42,718 bases of DNA from Terriglobales bacterium. Its GTDB lineage: Bacteria; Acidobacteriota; Terriglobia; Terriglobales; Acidobacteriaceae. This document shows positions 30,056 to 38,567 of this stretch, in pieces. The notes beneath the pieces were generated by a model. The model was not told the origin of the DNA. It saw only the letters and a list, made by a program, of their open reading frames with translations, and ran no database searches. Both the position numbers and the translations under genes were made by a program. Numbering within the stretch: position 1 is the stretch's first letter; each line of letters starts with the position of its first letter. The stretch lies in contig JAMXLI010000318.1 of the NCBI GenBank assembly GCA_024281115.1, positions 1 to 42,718 on the forward strand, read 5' to 3'.

Positions 30056-31537
30056 ATGCAGAAGATTGCCGTCCTTTACGACGCCAGTCAGGCCGTCCTG
30101 TCTACTTTTGACCTGGACGAAGTCTTGCGCCAGATTCTGCTCATCGCCCGCGATTACTTCAAGCTGGAAAACGTCGCCATTCTCCTTTACGACCCCAAGG
30201 CGCAGCAGCTTTCCATGCGCAGCCATTTGGGCGGCGACACCCGCCGGCGCATTATCAAGCTGGGCGAAGGCATGATCGGGCATGCCGCCAAGGCTAAGCG
30301 CCCCATTCACGCCGGGGACGTGCGCAAGGAACCCCGCTACATCCAAGGTTCGCCAACCACCCGCTCGGAACTGGCCATTCCCCTGATGGTGCGCGACCAG
30401 GTGGTGGGCGTGCTGGACTGCCAGAGCGATCAGGAAAACTTTTTCGACTCCGACACCATTGACCTGCTCACGCTGTTTTCCACGCAGGCTTCCATGTCGT
30501 TGCAGAACGCGCACCTCTACTCACTGGAGCAGCGCCGCACCGCCCAACTGGAAGCGATCAATGTGATCGCCAAGCAGACCACGGCCGTGCTCGAATTGAA
30601 GGAGTTGCTGCTGAAAACGTGTGCCCTGGTGCGCCAGTCGTTTGGCGTGGACCACGTTGCCATCCTCCTGCGGGAGGAGAACGACCTCATCATGCGGGCC
30701 CAGGAAGGCCGCCTCACGCCCTTGAAGCACGAGGAAGAGCGCATTCCGCTGGGCGTCGGCATCGTGGGTCAGGCTATGGCTTCCGGCCGCACGGTCGTGG
30801 CCAACGACGTCAGCACCGTGCCCGCCTACCTTCCCCTGTTCGCTGAAACCCGTTCCAAGGTCTGCCTCCCCCTCGTCTCTTTCGGGCAGCCGCTCGGGGT
30901 GATGACACTGGACAGCGCCGCCCTCGATAGCTTTGACCCAGAGGACACGCGCGCCTTGGAATCGGTGGCCGATATCTGCGCGACGGGAGTGCAGAACGCC
31001 TACTACGTGGAGCGCGTTCGCCAGTTGGCCTACATTGACGGGTTAACCGGTATCTTCAACCGCCGCTTCTTTGAATTGCGTATCGGGGAAGAACTCGAAC
31101 GCGCCCGCCGCTACAACGGCAGCCTCGCCGTGGTCATGGTGGACATCGACCACTTCAAGCGCCTGAACGACGAGTTTGGGCACCTGCTGGGCGATGAAGT
31201 GCTGCGCCAGGTTTCCTCCGTTTTTTCGCAGCAACTGCGGAAAGTGGACGTGGTGTGCCGCTATGGAGGAGAGGAATTCGCCCTGTTGCTGCCGCAGACC
31301 ACCATGGAGCAGGCGCTCGGGGTGGCCGACAAGCTGCGCCGTGAAGTTGCTGGCTGGCAGTTCCCGGGCGTGCCCCGGCCCGTGACCATCAGCGCCGGCA
31401 CCGCTGCCTTTCCCCTGCACGGAACTTCGCGCGATGAGGTAGTCAAGGCCGCAGACGGGGCCCTGTACGCGGCCAAGCAGGCGGGCCGCAACTGTGTGCG
31501 CAGCGCCGGCGAAGTGGCGCTGGCCGCAACGCCCTGA
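30056..31537 (+). CDS. Diguanylate cyclase with two GAF domains
   Basis: GAF-like repeats (ILLYDPKAQQLSMRSHLGG..., ILLREENDLIMRAQEG...); GGDEF domain YIDGLTGIFNRRFFELRI, RYGGEEFALLLPQT; RxxD I-site RKVD. Confidence 0.93.
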   Translation: MQKIAVLYDASQAVLSTFDLDEVLRQILLIARDYFKLENVAILLYDPKAQQLSMRSHLGGDTRRRIIKLGEGMIGHAAKAKRPIHAGDVRKEPRYIQGSPTTRSELAIPLMVRDQVVGVLDCQSDQENFFDSDTIDLLTLFSTQASMSLQNAHLYSLEQRRTAQLEAINVIAKQTTAVLELKELLLKTCALVRQSFGVDHVAILLREENDLIMRAQEGRLTPLKHEEERIPLGVGIVGQAMASGRTVVANDVSTVPAYLPLFAETRSKVCLPLVSFGQPLGVMTLDSAALDSFDPEDTRALESVADICATGVQNAYYVERVRQLAYIDGLTGIFNRRFFELRIGEELERARRYNGSLAVVMVDIDHFKRLNDEFGHLLGDEVLRQVSSVFSQQLRKVDVVCRYGGEEFALLLPQTTMEQALGVADKLRREVAGWQFPGVPRPVTISAGTAAFPLHGTSRDEVVKAADGALYAAKQAGRNCVRSAGEVALAATP

Positions 31538-31572
31538 TCCCCGGCTCAGCCCTTAGCGAGGCGTGCCTGCCC

Positions 31573-32721
31573 CTAAATCTCCACTTCGAGGTTGATGGAC
31601 CGCAAGTGATGCTGGAACTGCTGCAACTGCTGCTGCTGTATCTCCCGCTCACGCCGCGCCCGGCGCGCCGCCCGCTCCATTTCCTTCTGCACGCGCGCCT
31701 GCGCTTCCTGCGCCTGCTGTTGCGCCCTTAACTGCGCCTTCTCGATCTGCGGGCGCAACCGCTCTACGGCCAGTCGTGCCTGCCGGGCAGCCCTCTCAAC
31801 CTCCGGCTGGATTTTCCGCCAGGCCTCTACTTGTCTCATATCCAGAGCCGAGCACAGCTCCGTCGGGTCATTCAATGCGGTGGCCTGGCCCACCTGCTTG
31901 GGCAACACCAGGGTGAGCGTCTGCGGCTTACGCTCGCGCAAGATACCGATGGACACGTTCCCGCTTCTCTGTGAGCGCATCGCATTACGCCAATCGCTGG
32001 TATCGGCGATGCGCTGCGCGCCCACCTTCACCACCACGTCCCCGGCGCGTAAGCCCGCGCGCTCAGCGGGGCTGTTCTTCTCCACGGAGCGCACCAGCAC
32101 ACCCTGGCCGTTCTTTGCCCCGAAAAACTCGCCGAGCTGCGGCGTCAGGTTCTCTACCATCATGCCGCCGCGCGCCGCCGAGTGGACGATAACGTCGAAC
32201 GACGGGATGTCCATTGCCGGGAGCGCCGGGATTGCAATGTCCGGCATCTCGACGTGGAACGGCTCCGCCGGCTCCGCGGGAACGGCCGGGTGCCCGGCGC
32301 TGTACATGCTTCTCCGGTCGGCCAGCTGGGCCTTGAGAGTCATGGCTTGTCCGTTGCGCACGATGCCCAGGGTTACGGTCCGTCCCGGCGGAATCTCATG
32401 AATCATGCGCCGCAACTGCTCCACGCTCTCCAGCGGCGTCCCGTTCAGGCTGACGATCACGTCCTGCTCCCGAACGCCCGCCCGGCCTGCGGGGGCGTCC
32501 TGGTCCACCATCGTGACCTCCACCCCGACTTCCTGTTTGAGCTTCAGTTCGGCCGCGCGCGCGCTGCTGATGTCGCGCGAGTCCACGCCCAGGTACGAAG
32601 AGCCTGTGCGCTCGCCAGAGCCGTAGACCTCCGGTTGCGTCGCTGAATCGTCGCCTCTCGCTGCACTCCCGGTGAGGAGCGCGGCTGCCAGCAGGCAAGA
32701 CGTGATCATGAGGTTGCGCAT
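31573..32721 (-). CDS. Secreted double-PDZ protein with C-terminal Q/R-rich coiled-coil
   Basis: Signal peptide; PDZ-like YLGVDSRDIS...GVEVTMVDQDAPAGRAGVREQDVIVSLNG and FFGAKNGQGVLVRSVEKNSPAERAGLRAGDVVVKVG; tail RARREREIQQQQLQQFQHHL. Confidence 0.85.
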   Translation of the reverse strand: MRNLMITSCLLAAALLTGSAARGDDSATQPEVYGSGERTGSSYLGVDSRDISSARAAELKLKQEVGVEVTMVDQDAPAGRAGVREQDVIVSLNGTPLESVEQLRRMIHEIPPGRTVTLGIVRNGQAMTLKAQLADRRSMYSAGHPAVPAEPAEPFHVEMPDIAIPALPAMDIPSFDVIVHSAARGGMMVENLTPQLGEFFGAKNGQGVLVRSVEKNSPAERAGLRAGDVVVKVGAQRIADTSDWRNAMRSQRSGNVSIGILRERKPQTLTLVLPKQVGQATALNDPTELCSALDMRQVEAWRKIQPEVERAARQARLAVERLRPQIEKAQLRAQQQAQEAQARVQKEMERAARRARREREIQQQQLQQFQHHLRSINLEVEI

Positions 32722-32763
32722 AATTGCTTACTCCTGTTCCGCAGCGCTGATCTCAGCCTGCGC

Positions 32764-33942
32764 TTATTTCTTGCGAAACCAGATATCTCCGGTGGTGGTG
32801 TGGACTTTTAACATCGGGCCCCCGCCATTCAACGTTCCCTGCGCGGAGACCTGCTTGGGCCCGTATTCGCTGCCCTCCGACCGCACCCGAATTTCCGCAA
32901 AGTCCGAATGGATGCTGTGGCCGTTGGAAATATCAATGGCCGCCCGGACGTTCAACCGGAGACTCGGAGCCAGGTAGACGGTGATGTCGCCGCTGGGCGT
33001 CTCCAGCACCGACTCGGTAAACGGGCCGTTAACGAACTGCGCCGTAATCCCGCCGCCGCCGGTTTCCGCGCGCGCACCCTGCGCCAGGTTGTAGAGCTCC
33101 ATTCCACCCCCCGCAGTCTCGGCGCGTACCGGGCCTTTGGCGCCCGCCAGGTGAATACTGCCGCCGCCGGTCTCAATCTCCACCGGCCCATCAACTTCGC
33201 CAATGTCGATGCCGCCCCCACCCGTCGAGACCTTTACCCGGCCCTGGCAGCGCTTGATCTCGATGCTACCTCCGCCGGTGGACAGGACCGCGCCCTGCAT
33301 TCCGTTCACCACCTGAATGCTGCCACCGCCGGTTTCCGCCTGGATCGGGCCCTTCGCCATGGCAACCTGAATGCTGCCGCCGCCCGTTTCCAGCCGCAAC
33401 TCGCTGCTGGCGGTGCCCACCAAAATGCTTCCCCCGCCCGATTCGGCCTTGATGCTGCCGCCGATGCGGTCCAGGCTTACGCTGCCGCCCCCGGTGGAAG
33501 CCTCCACCCGGCTGCTTACGTCGCGGACGCTCATGGTTCCGCCTTGGGTTTCCAGCTTGGCCAAAGCCAGGTTGCGCGGGACCTCGATGGAATAATCGGC
33601 GGTGAACTTGCGCGGGCTGCCGCCCTCCCAGTTGCCCTCGATGACGGCAGTGTCGCCGCTCTGCCGGGCGGTGATGCGATAGGAGTCGAACTCCCGCCGC
33701 GCATTGCGCTCGGAATCGGTGAATGACCGCTTGCGAATGACGTAGGAGATGGTCGGCTGGTCGCCTCCGTGGACCTCGATTGATCCGGTTTGCGCGCTTA
33801 GCCGCAGGCTACGGCTGGCGGGCAGCGAGCCTGTGATGATCTCCACCCAGCTGCTGCCTTCCCGTTGCACCCGCGTCTGCTGGGCGAGCGCAGGCAGCGC
33901 CGCCAGCAGGAACGCCATCCCGAGTTTGCTCGCATTCTTCAA
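32764..33942 (-). CDS. Secreted DUF4097-like beta-solenoid protein
   Basis: Signal peptide MKNASKLGMAFLLAALPALAQ; tandem TGGGSI repeats. Confidence 0.8.
   Translation of the reverse strand: MKNASKLGMAFLLAALPALAQQTRVQREGSSWVEIITGSLPASRSLRLSAQTGSIEVHGGDQPTISYVIRKRSFTDSERNARREFDSYRITARQSGDTAVIEGNWEGGSPRKFTADYSIEVPRNLALAKLETQGGTMSVRDVSSRVEASTGGGSVSLDRIGGSIKAESGGGSILVGTASSELRLETGGGSIQVAMAKGPIQAETGGGSIQVVNGMQGAVLSTGGGSIEIKRCQGRVKVSTGGGGIDIGEVDGPVEIETGGGSIHLAGAKGPVRAETAGGGMELYNLAQGARAETGGGGITAQFVNGPFTESVLETPSGDITVYLAPSLRLNVRAAIDISNGHSIHSDFAEIRVRSEGSEYGPKQVSAQGTLNGGGPMLKVHTTTGDIWFRKK
33064..33549 (-). repeat. Nine consecutive 18-aa (54-bp) TGGGSI repeats
   Basis: TQGGTMSVRDVSSRVEAS / TGGGSVSLDRIGGSIKAE / SGGGSILVGTASSELRLE / TGGGSIQVAMAKGPIQAE / TGGGSIQVVNGMQGAVLS / TGGGSIEIKRCQGRVKVS / TGGGGIDIGEVDGPVEIE / TGGGSIHLAGAKGPVRAE / TAGGGMELYNLAQGARAE, with no indels. 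Confidence 0.9.
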
Positions 33943-33986
33943 GGTGTTTCCGCCATTCTCCTGGTTTCTTCGCCGCTTGCCGCGGC

Positions 33987-34931
33987 TCAGTCAATCTCCG
34001 GCAATTGCGCCAGCACCATTCGCGAGCGCGAGCGGATGAACTGGTTCTTGTCTTCGCGCGCCAGCCGCAGCAGGGCCTGCCGCACGCTGCTGTCGGCGCT
34101 CACCGGCTCCAGCAGGTGCAGCGCCTCGGTGCGCACGCCCAGGTTGCCGTCGTTCATGAGGGCCTCCAGCATGGCGTCGCGCACCCGCACGTCCTGCTTC
34201 ACATAAGCCCGCAAACCATCGATCGCCTTCAGGCGCACCCCGGGATTCGTGTCGTAACGCAGCGCGTAGATCAGCGCCTCGCGCGTCTGCGCGTTGTCCG
34301 GATTCTGGGTGAGCAGGTCCACCGAATCCAGGCGCACGCCGGAGTTGTAGTTGTTGCGCGCCGCATAGAGCAGCAACTGCTGGATGCGGGTATCGTTGAG
34401 CGAGCCCTCGGTGGATTGCGTGCTCACCGTGTCGTACTTGATTTCCACCTTGTTCGATCCCGGCTGCTGGGTGATGGCGCGAATGCCGGCGATGGAGGAT
34501 TCCATGGGCTGCGAGGCCTCGCTGGCGATAGCCGCCTGGCCGCCGCCTCGCTCCCCGTTCGCCAGCTTGTACGTGGAACCGATCCCGGCGGCAAAGCCGA
34601 CAATGAAGATCGCGCTGGCCAGCGCGGGAGAGAAGCGCGTGCGGCTGAACAGGTGGCCGAGGTCAAAAACCAGGTGGTGCCACCAGCCCGGCCGTTCCGC
34701 CGTTTCCAGCGCCTCCTGCAGGCGCATGCGCGAGGCGGCCAACAGGTTAGGAGCGGGTTCTGCCACCGGCAGCGCCGACGTCATCGTCTGCTTAAACCCA
34801 CGCGCCTCGGCCAGTTCGCCGGCGCAGGCCGGGCAGCGACCCAGGTGCTGCTCCAGCTCAAAGCGCGCGTCGTCCGCCAGCTCGTCGTAGATGTACAGCA
34901 GGATGTTCGCCTTCACCCATTCGCACTTCAT
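33987..34931 (-). CDS. Transmembrane anti-sigma factor (ZAS zinc finger) with C-terminal HEAT repeats
   Basis: HLGRCPAC (HxxxCxxC); TM FSPALASAIFIVGFAAGIGS; HEAT-like repeats YDTNPGVRLKAIDGL, NDGNLGVRTEALHLL. Confidence 0.85.
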   Translation of the reverse strand: MKCEWVKANILLYIYDELADDARFELEQHLGRCPACAGELAEARGFKQTMTSALPVAEPAPNLLAASRMRLQEALETAERPGWWHHLVFDLGHLFSRTRFSPALASAIFIVGFAAGIGSTYKLANGERGGGQAAIASEASQPMESSIAGIRAITQQPGSNKVEIKYDTVSTQSTEGSLNDTRIQQLLLYAARNNYNSGVRLDSVDLLTQNPDNAQTREALIYALRYDTNPGVRLKAIDGLRAYVKQDVRVRDAMLEALMNDGNLGVRTEALHLLEPVSADSSVRQALLRLAREDKNQFIRSRSRMVLAQLPEID

Positions 34932-34954
34932 GGTCGCGCCTTCACTTTCCGTCC

Positions 34955-35578
34955 TTACCGGATGTCGCCCAGCGCCGCTCGCAGCTTCTGCGTGGCGCGG
35001 AACAGCGTGTTCTTGGCCGTTTCTTCCGTCGTGTTCAGCATCTCGCCCACGGTGCGCAGCTTGAGGCCCTGGTAATGCTTCAGCTCGAAAACCATGCGCT
35101 CCCGCGGGGTCAGGCGTTCCAGGGCGCGGTTGATGCGCCCCCCGATTTCGCGCCGCATCAAGTCGCGCTCCGGATTAGCGGCCGCGCGCCCATCGGCCAC
35201 CTGGTCGAGCAGGTCGTACTCTTCGCCGCCCTGGTCCACCGCGACCGGCGCCTCTTCCTTGCGTACTTGCCGCCGGCGCAGGTGGTCCAGGCACAGATTG
35301 GTCACGATGCGGTAGATCCAGGTGTAAAAAGAGCATTCGAATCGGAAATTGCCGACGCTCTTATAGGCCTTCAGGAAAGCTTCCTGGTAGATATCCTGGG
35401 CGTCCTGCTCTGAGCCGGTCAGGTGCAAGGCCAGCCGCAGCACTGCCTGGTCGTAATGGCGGACCAGTTCCTCGAACGCGGCGTGGTTGCCGCGCTGGGC
35501 CTCGCGCACCAGTTCGGTGTCATCAACGCGGCCGCCGAATGTTTGACCGAGCATCTGCCCCCGAGGGAAGGAGTTCAT
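34955..35578 (-). CDS. ECF-type RNA polymerase sigma factor
   Basis: DTELVREAQRGNHAAFEELVRHYDQAVLRLALHLTGSEQDAQDIYQEAFLKAYKS (region 2), LTPRERMVFELKHYQGLKLRTVGEMLNTTEETAKNTLFRATQKLR (region 4). Confidence 0.94.
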   Translation of the reverse strand: MNSFPRGQMLGQTFGGRVDDTELVREAQRGNHAAFEELVRHYDQAVLRLALHLTGSEQDAQDIYQEAFLKAYKSVGNFRFECSFYTWIYRIVTNLCLDHLRRRQVRKEEAPVAVDQGGEEYDLLDQVADGRAAANPERDLMRREIGGRINRALERLTPRERMVFELKHYQGLKLRTVGEMLNTTEETAKNTLFRATQKLRAALGDIR

Positions 35579-35776
35579 TGCCTGGCTTTGCTCCGTTCCC
35601 GCAGAGCGGGAGCGCTCGCCAACCGCCCACGGAAATGTCATTGCACCGGCCGGCATGATTGCCTCTGCAGCCATCCACGGCAAGCCTTTTGGCCTAAGCC
35701 TTCTTGCCGGTTCGCATAGCTATGGACGGGCCAGCCGGGCAACCGTGAGCAGGATTATATGTATTTTGAAAGGGTT

Positions 35777-35799
35777 GGGCGGGCGGGAGCAGCCCGCCC
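35777..35799 (-). terminator. GC-rich hairpin downstream of rplI, possible terminator (U-tract weak)
   Basis: GGGCGGGC-GGGAGCA-GCCCGCCC inverted repeat 29 bp past the rplI stop. Confidence 0.4.
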
Positions 35800-35827
35800 G
35801 GTGCCGTTTCGGGAAGGAGGCTGCCCC

Positions 35828-36280
35828 CTACTCCGTCGCGTCTTTTTCGATTACCACCTTCAGGTGAGTGGTCACGTCCTTGTGCAGGCGCACCGGGACG
35901 GTGAATTCACCCAGAGACTTCAGCGGCTCGTGCACCTGGACCTTCCGCCGATCTACCTGGAACCCTTTCTTCTCCAGGGCTTCGGCGATGTCCGACGCGG
36001 TCACGGATCCGAACAGCTGGTCGCTTTCTCCGGAGCGGCGCTTGAAGCTTACGCTGAGACCCTCGAACTGCTGCGCCAGCGCCTCCGCTTCCGACTTCTC
36101 CCGCGCGGAGCGCCGCAGGGCCGCCGCTTTCATCTGCTCGATCACCGTCTTGTTGGCGCGGGTCGCCTCAATGGCCAGTTTGCGGGGAAGCAGGTAGTTG
36201 CGCCCATATCCCTCCGCCACCTTGACCACGTCACCCCTTGAGCCCAGCTTGGCTACGTCTTCTTTCAGAATGACTTCCAT
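35828..36280 (-). CDS. rplI: 50S ribosomal protein L9
   Basis: MEVILKEDVAKLGSRGDVVKVAEGYGRNYLLPRKLA. Confidence 0.98.
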   Translation of the reverse strand: MEVILKEDVAKLGSRGDVVKVAEGYGRNYLLPRKLAIEATRANKTVIEQMKAAALRRSAREKSEAEALAQQFEGLSVSFKRRSGESDQLFGSVTASDIAEALEKKGFQVDRRKVQVHEPLKSLGEFTVPVRLHKDVTTHLKVVIEKDATE

Positions 36281-36313
36281 GATGACTCCGTCGTGAATTC
36301 TCCTTCTATCCTG

Positions 36314-36679
36314 CTAAGCGCGTGCGCCGAAGGGCAGCAGCGCGATATTCCGCGCCTGCTTGATGGCCACTGAGAGGCGCCGCTGGTGCGGCGTGCACAC
36401 CCCCGTCAGCCGGCGTGGCACGATCTTGCCGCTCTCCGCCACGAACTGCCCCAGCAGCCGGTAGTCCTTGTAGTCAATCGCCTGGATCTTCTCGACGCAG
36501 AATTTGCACACCTTCTTGCGCCGAAAGTATTTCCGCTCCCGGCCTCCGGGGCCGCCTGGACGTCCCCCCGCACGGGGCGGGCGCGCCGTGGCGGGCGTTT
36601 CCGCCGGCGCCGGAGCAGCTGTGCTCTCCGATGTTGCGGTGGCCTCGGGTGCGGTCGCTCTCACGTTTTCGTCTGCCAT
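36314..36679 (-). CDS. rpsR: 30S ribosomal protein S18 with Ala/Pro-rich N-terminal extension
   Basis: [63 protein letters not shown]. Confidence 0.97.
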   Translation of the reverse strand: MADENVRATAPEATATSESTAAPAPAETPATARPPRAGGRPGGPGGRERKYFRRKKVCKFCVEKIQAIDYKDYRLLGQFVAESGKIVPRRLTGVCTPHQRRLSVAIKQARNIALLPFGARA

Positions 36680-36728
36680 GTTCTCCTCGATCCTTTACTC
36701 AATAGGAATTCTCGGCCACTGGCCCTCA

Positions 36729-37118
36729 TCAGGCTGTGACCGCGGCGGATTCGCCGCCCGCCTCAGCCGCTGCGGGCGCGCTGCGCCGGCGTGCTGCCTG
36801 CGCCTCCTTCAGCTTGGCCAGCCGCGCCTGCTCCTGGTCCACCCGCACGGTGAGAAACTTGATGACCGGCTCGGTGACGCGCAACCGGCGTTCCAATTCG
36901 TGAATGGCGGCGCCGCCGCCTTCCACCGTCAGCAGGATGTAGGTGCCGTCGTGAAACGACCGCACCTCGTAAGCCAGGCGCCGCTTGCCCATGCGCTCAA
37001 CGCTCTTCAACGAGCCCCCGGCCGTGCCCACCTGGTTCTCCAGCGTGGATACCAGGCGGTCCAGGTCCTCATCACTCATGTCCGGCCGCACTATGAACAT
37101 CACTTCATAAGTCCGCAT
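36729..37118 (-). CDS. rpsF: 30S ribosomal protein S6
   Basis: MRTYEVMFIVRPDMSDEDLDRLVSTLE...KRRLAYEVRSFHDGTYILLTVEG. Confidence 0.96.
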   Translation of the reverse strand: MRTYEVMFIVRPDMSDEDLDRLVSTLENQVGTAGGSLKSVERMGKRRLAYEVRSFHDGTYILLTVEGGGAAIHELERRLRVTEPVIKFLTVRVDQEQARLAKLKEAQAARRRSAPAAAEAGGESAAVTA

Positions 37119-37155
37119 TCTTGGTCTCCATTCCACTCCCTGCCACGTTGATGGC

Positions 37156-37755
37156 CTACGGGGTTTCCGATGTCTCTTCGCCGGCTTCCGGGCGGCGGTT
37201 GAAGCGGTTCATAGCCGCCGCCACCCCGTCCTTCACGATCGCTTCCACCGCGTCCGCCGCGGTCTCCAGCAGTTCATCCACAACCTTCAACTGTGATCGG
37301 CGAAACGGTGCCGTCACATACCGCGCCCCGTCCGCCGGCTTGCGCTCGGGGGCAATTCCCAGGCGGACGCGCGCGAATTCCTCTGTGCCCAGAGCGCCCA
37401 GGATGGACTTCATCCCGTTATGGCCGGCAGGCCCCCCGCGCGGCCGCACTCGAATCGCGCCGAAAGGCAGATCGAGTTCGTCGTACACCACCAGCAGGTC
37501 CTGCTCCGGCCGAAGCTCTAACTCCTGCAGCAGCTCCCGTACCGCCATGCCGCTCAGGTTCATGTAGGTCTCGGGCTTGGCCAGCAGCACCTGCTCCGAG
37601 CCGAGTGTTGCCTTACCGGTAAGGGCGCGCGACCGCCGGTTGCTAATCTCGATGCCGCAGCGTTCTGCCAGCCGGTCGAGCGTCAGAAAACCAAGGTTGT
37701 GAGGCGTGAACTGGTACTCGATGCCCGGATTGCCGAGCCCGACAATCAGTTTCAC
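37156..37755 (-). CDS. pth: Peptidyl-tRNA hydrolase (GTG start)
   Basis: VKLIVGLGNPGIEYQFTPHNLGFLTLDRLA, PETYMNLSGMAVREL, GGPAGHNGMKSILGALGTEEFARVRLGI. Confidence 0.96.
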   Translation of the reverse strand: MKLIVGLGNPGIEYQFTPHNLGFLTLDRLAERCGIEISNRRSRALTGKATLGSEQVLLAKPETYMNLSGMAVRELLQELELRPEQDLLVVYDELDLPFGAIRVRPRGGPAGHNGMKSILGALGTEEFARVRLGIAPERKPADGARYVTAPFRRSQLKVVDELLETAADAVEAIVKDGVAAAMNRFNRRPEAGEETSETP

Positions 37756-37812
37756 GCTCCGTTCCTTCGCTCCTTTGCCGCCTGGGACCGCCGCGGGTCC
37801 CACGACCCACCG

Positions 37813-38538
37813 CTACTTCTTGTCTTTCTTCTCGGCCTTCTCGGGCTTTTCCGCTTCCGCCCCGGCTTCTTCCTCGGTCCCCTGCTTGCCCTTCTTGATG
37901 ACCTCGGGCTCGGCAGGGGCCGCCGCCGCTTCCGCCGCCGCGGCTTCCGGCGTGGGCGCCACTTCTTCCTTGATGGTCACGACGTGCGCCACCGGCTGGT
38001 TGGCCTCGCTGAGAATTTTTACCTTGTCTCCCGGCTTCAGGTCGGAAACGCGCAGCACCTTGCCAAACACCAGTTCGCTCACGTCCGCCTCGATGGCGGT
38101 GGGAATGTCGCCCGGTAGACACTCCACTTCCACCTCGCGCAGCGTCTGCTCCAGGATCCCGCCCTGCTGCTTTACCCCCGCAGGTTCCCCGCGCAGCACC
38201 ACTGGCACATTCACCGTGAGCTTCTGGTCCATGGCAATGCGCTTCAAGTCCACGTGCAGCAGCGCGCCCTTAATGGGCTCGTACTGCCAGTCAACGATCA
38301 TGGCCTGCGTGCGCTCACCATCGAGCGCCAGCTCAAAGATTGTGTTGTGCCCGCTGGCCGAGTGCAGAATTCGGGACACCTGCTTGGGATCGAGGCTCAC
38401 CGCCACGGGATCTTTCTTCGCCCCGTAGAGAACGGCCGGTACCAGGCCGCCCTTGCGCACGCGCCGCGCCTCGTTCTTGTTCTTGCTCGCCCGTGCCTGG
38501 GCCTGCAAGCTGTGCTTTTCTGTAGTTGCCGTCGCCAT
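37813..38538 (-). CDS. rplY: 50S ribosomal protein L25/general stress protein Ctc
   Basis: ASKNKNEARRVRKGGLVPAVLYGAKKDPVAVSLD...HVDLKRIAMDQKLTVNVPVVLRGEPAGVKQQGGIL. Confidence 0.95.
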   Translation of the reverse strand: MATATTEKHSLQAQARASKNKNEARRVRKGGLVPAVLYGAKKDPVAVSLDPKQVSRILHSASGHNTIFELALDGERTQAMIVDWQYEPIKGALLHVDLKRIAMDQKLTVNVPVVLRGEPAGVKQQGGILEQTLREVEVECLPGDIPTAIEADVSELVFGKVLRVSDLKPGDKVKILSEANQPVAHVVTIKEEVAPTPEAAAAEAAAAPAEPEVIKKGKQGTEEEAGAEAEKPEKAEKKDKK

Positions 38539-38567
38539 AAAGTATTCCTGTCCTGATAAAACTCTGT

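Noticed and set aside
33064-33549. 54-bp repeats considered as a CRISPR or minisatellite array
   Set aside because: Continuous coding repeats in a single frame with protein-level conservation; no spacers
32908-33726. 272-aa plus-strand ORF over the 18-aa repeats
   Set aside because: Mirrors the tandem repeats of the true minus-strand gene
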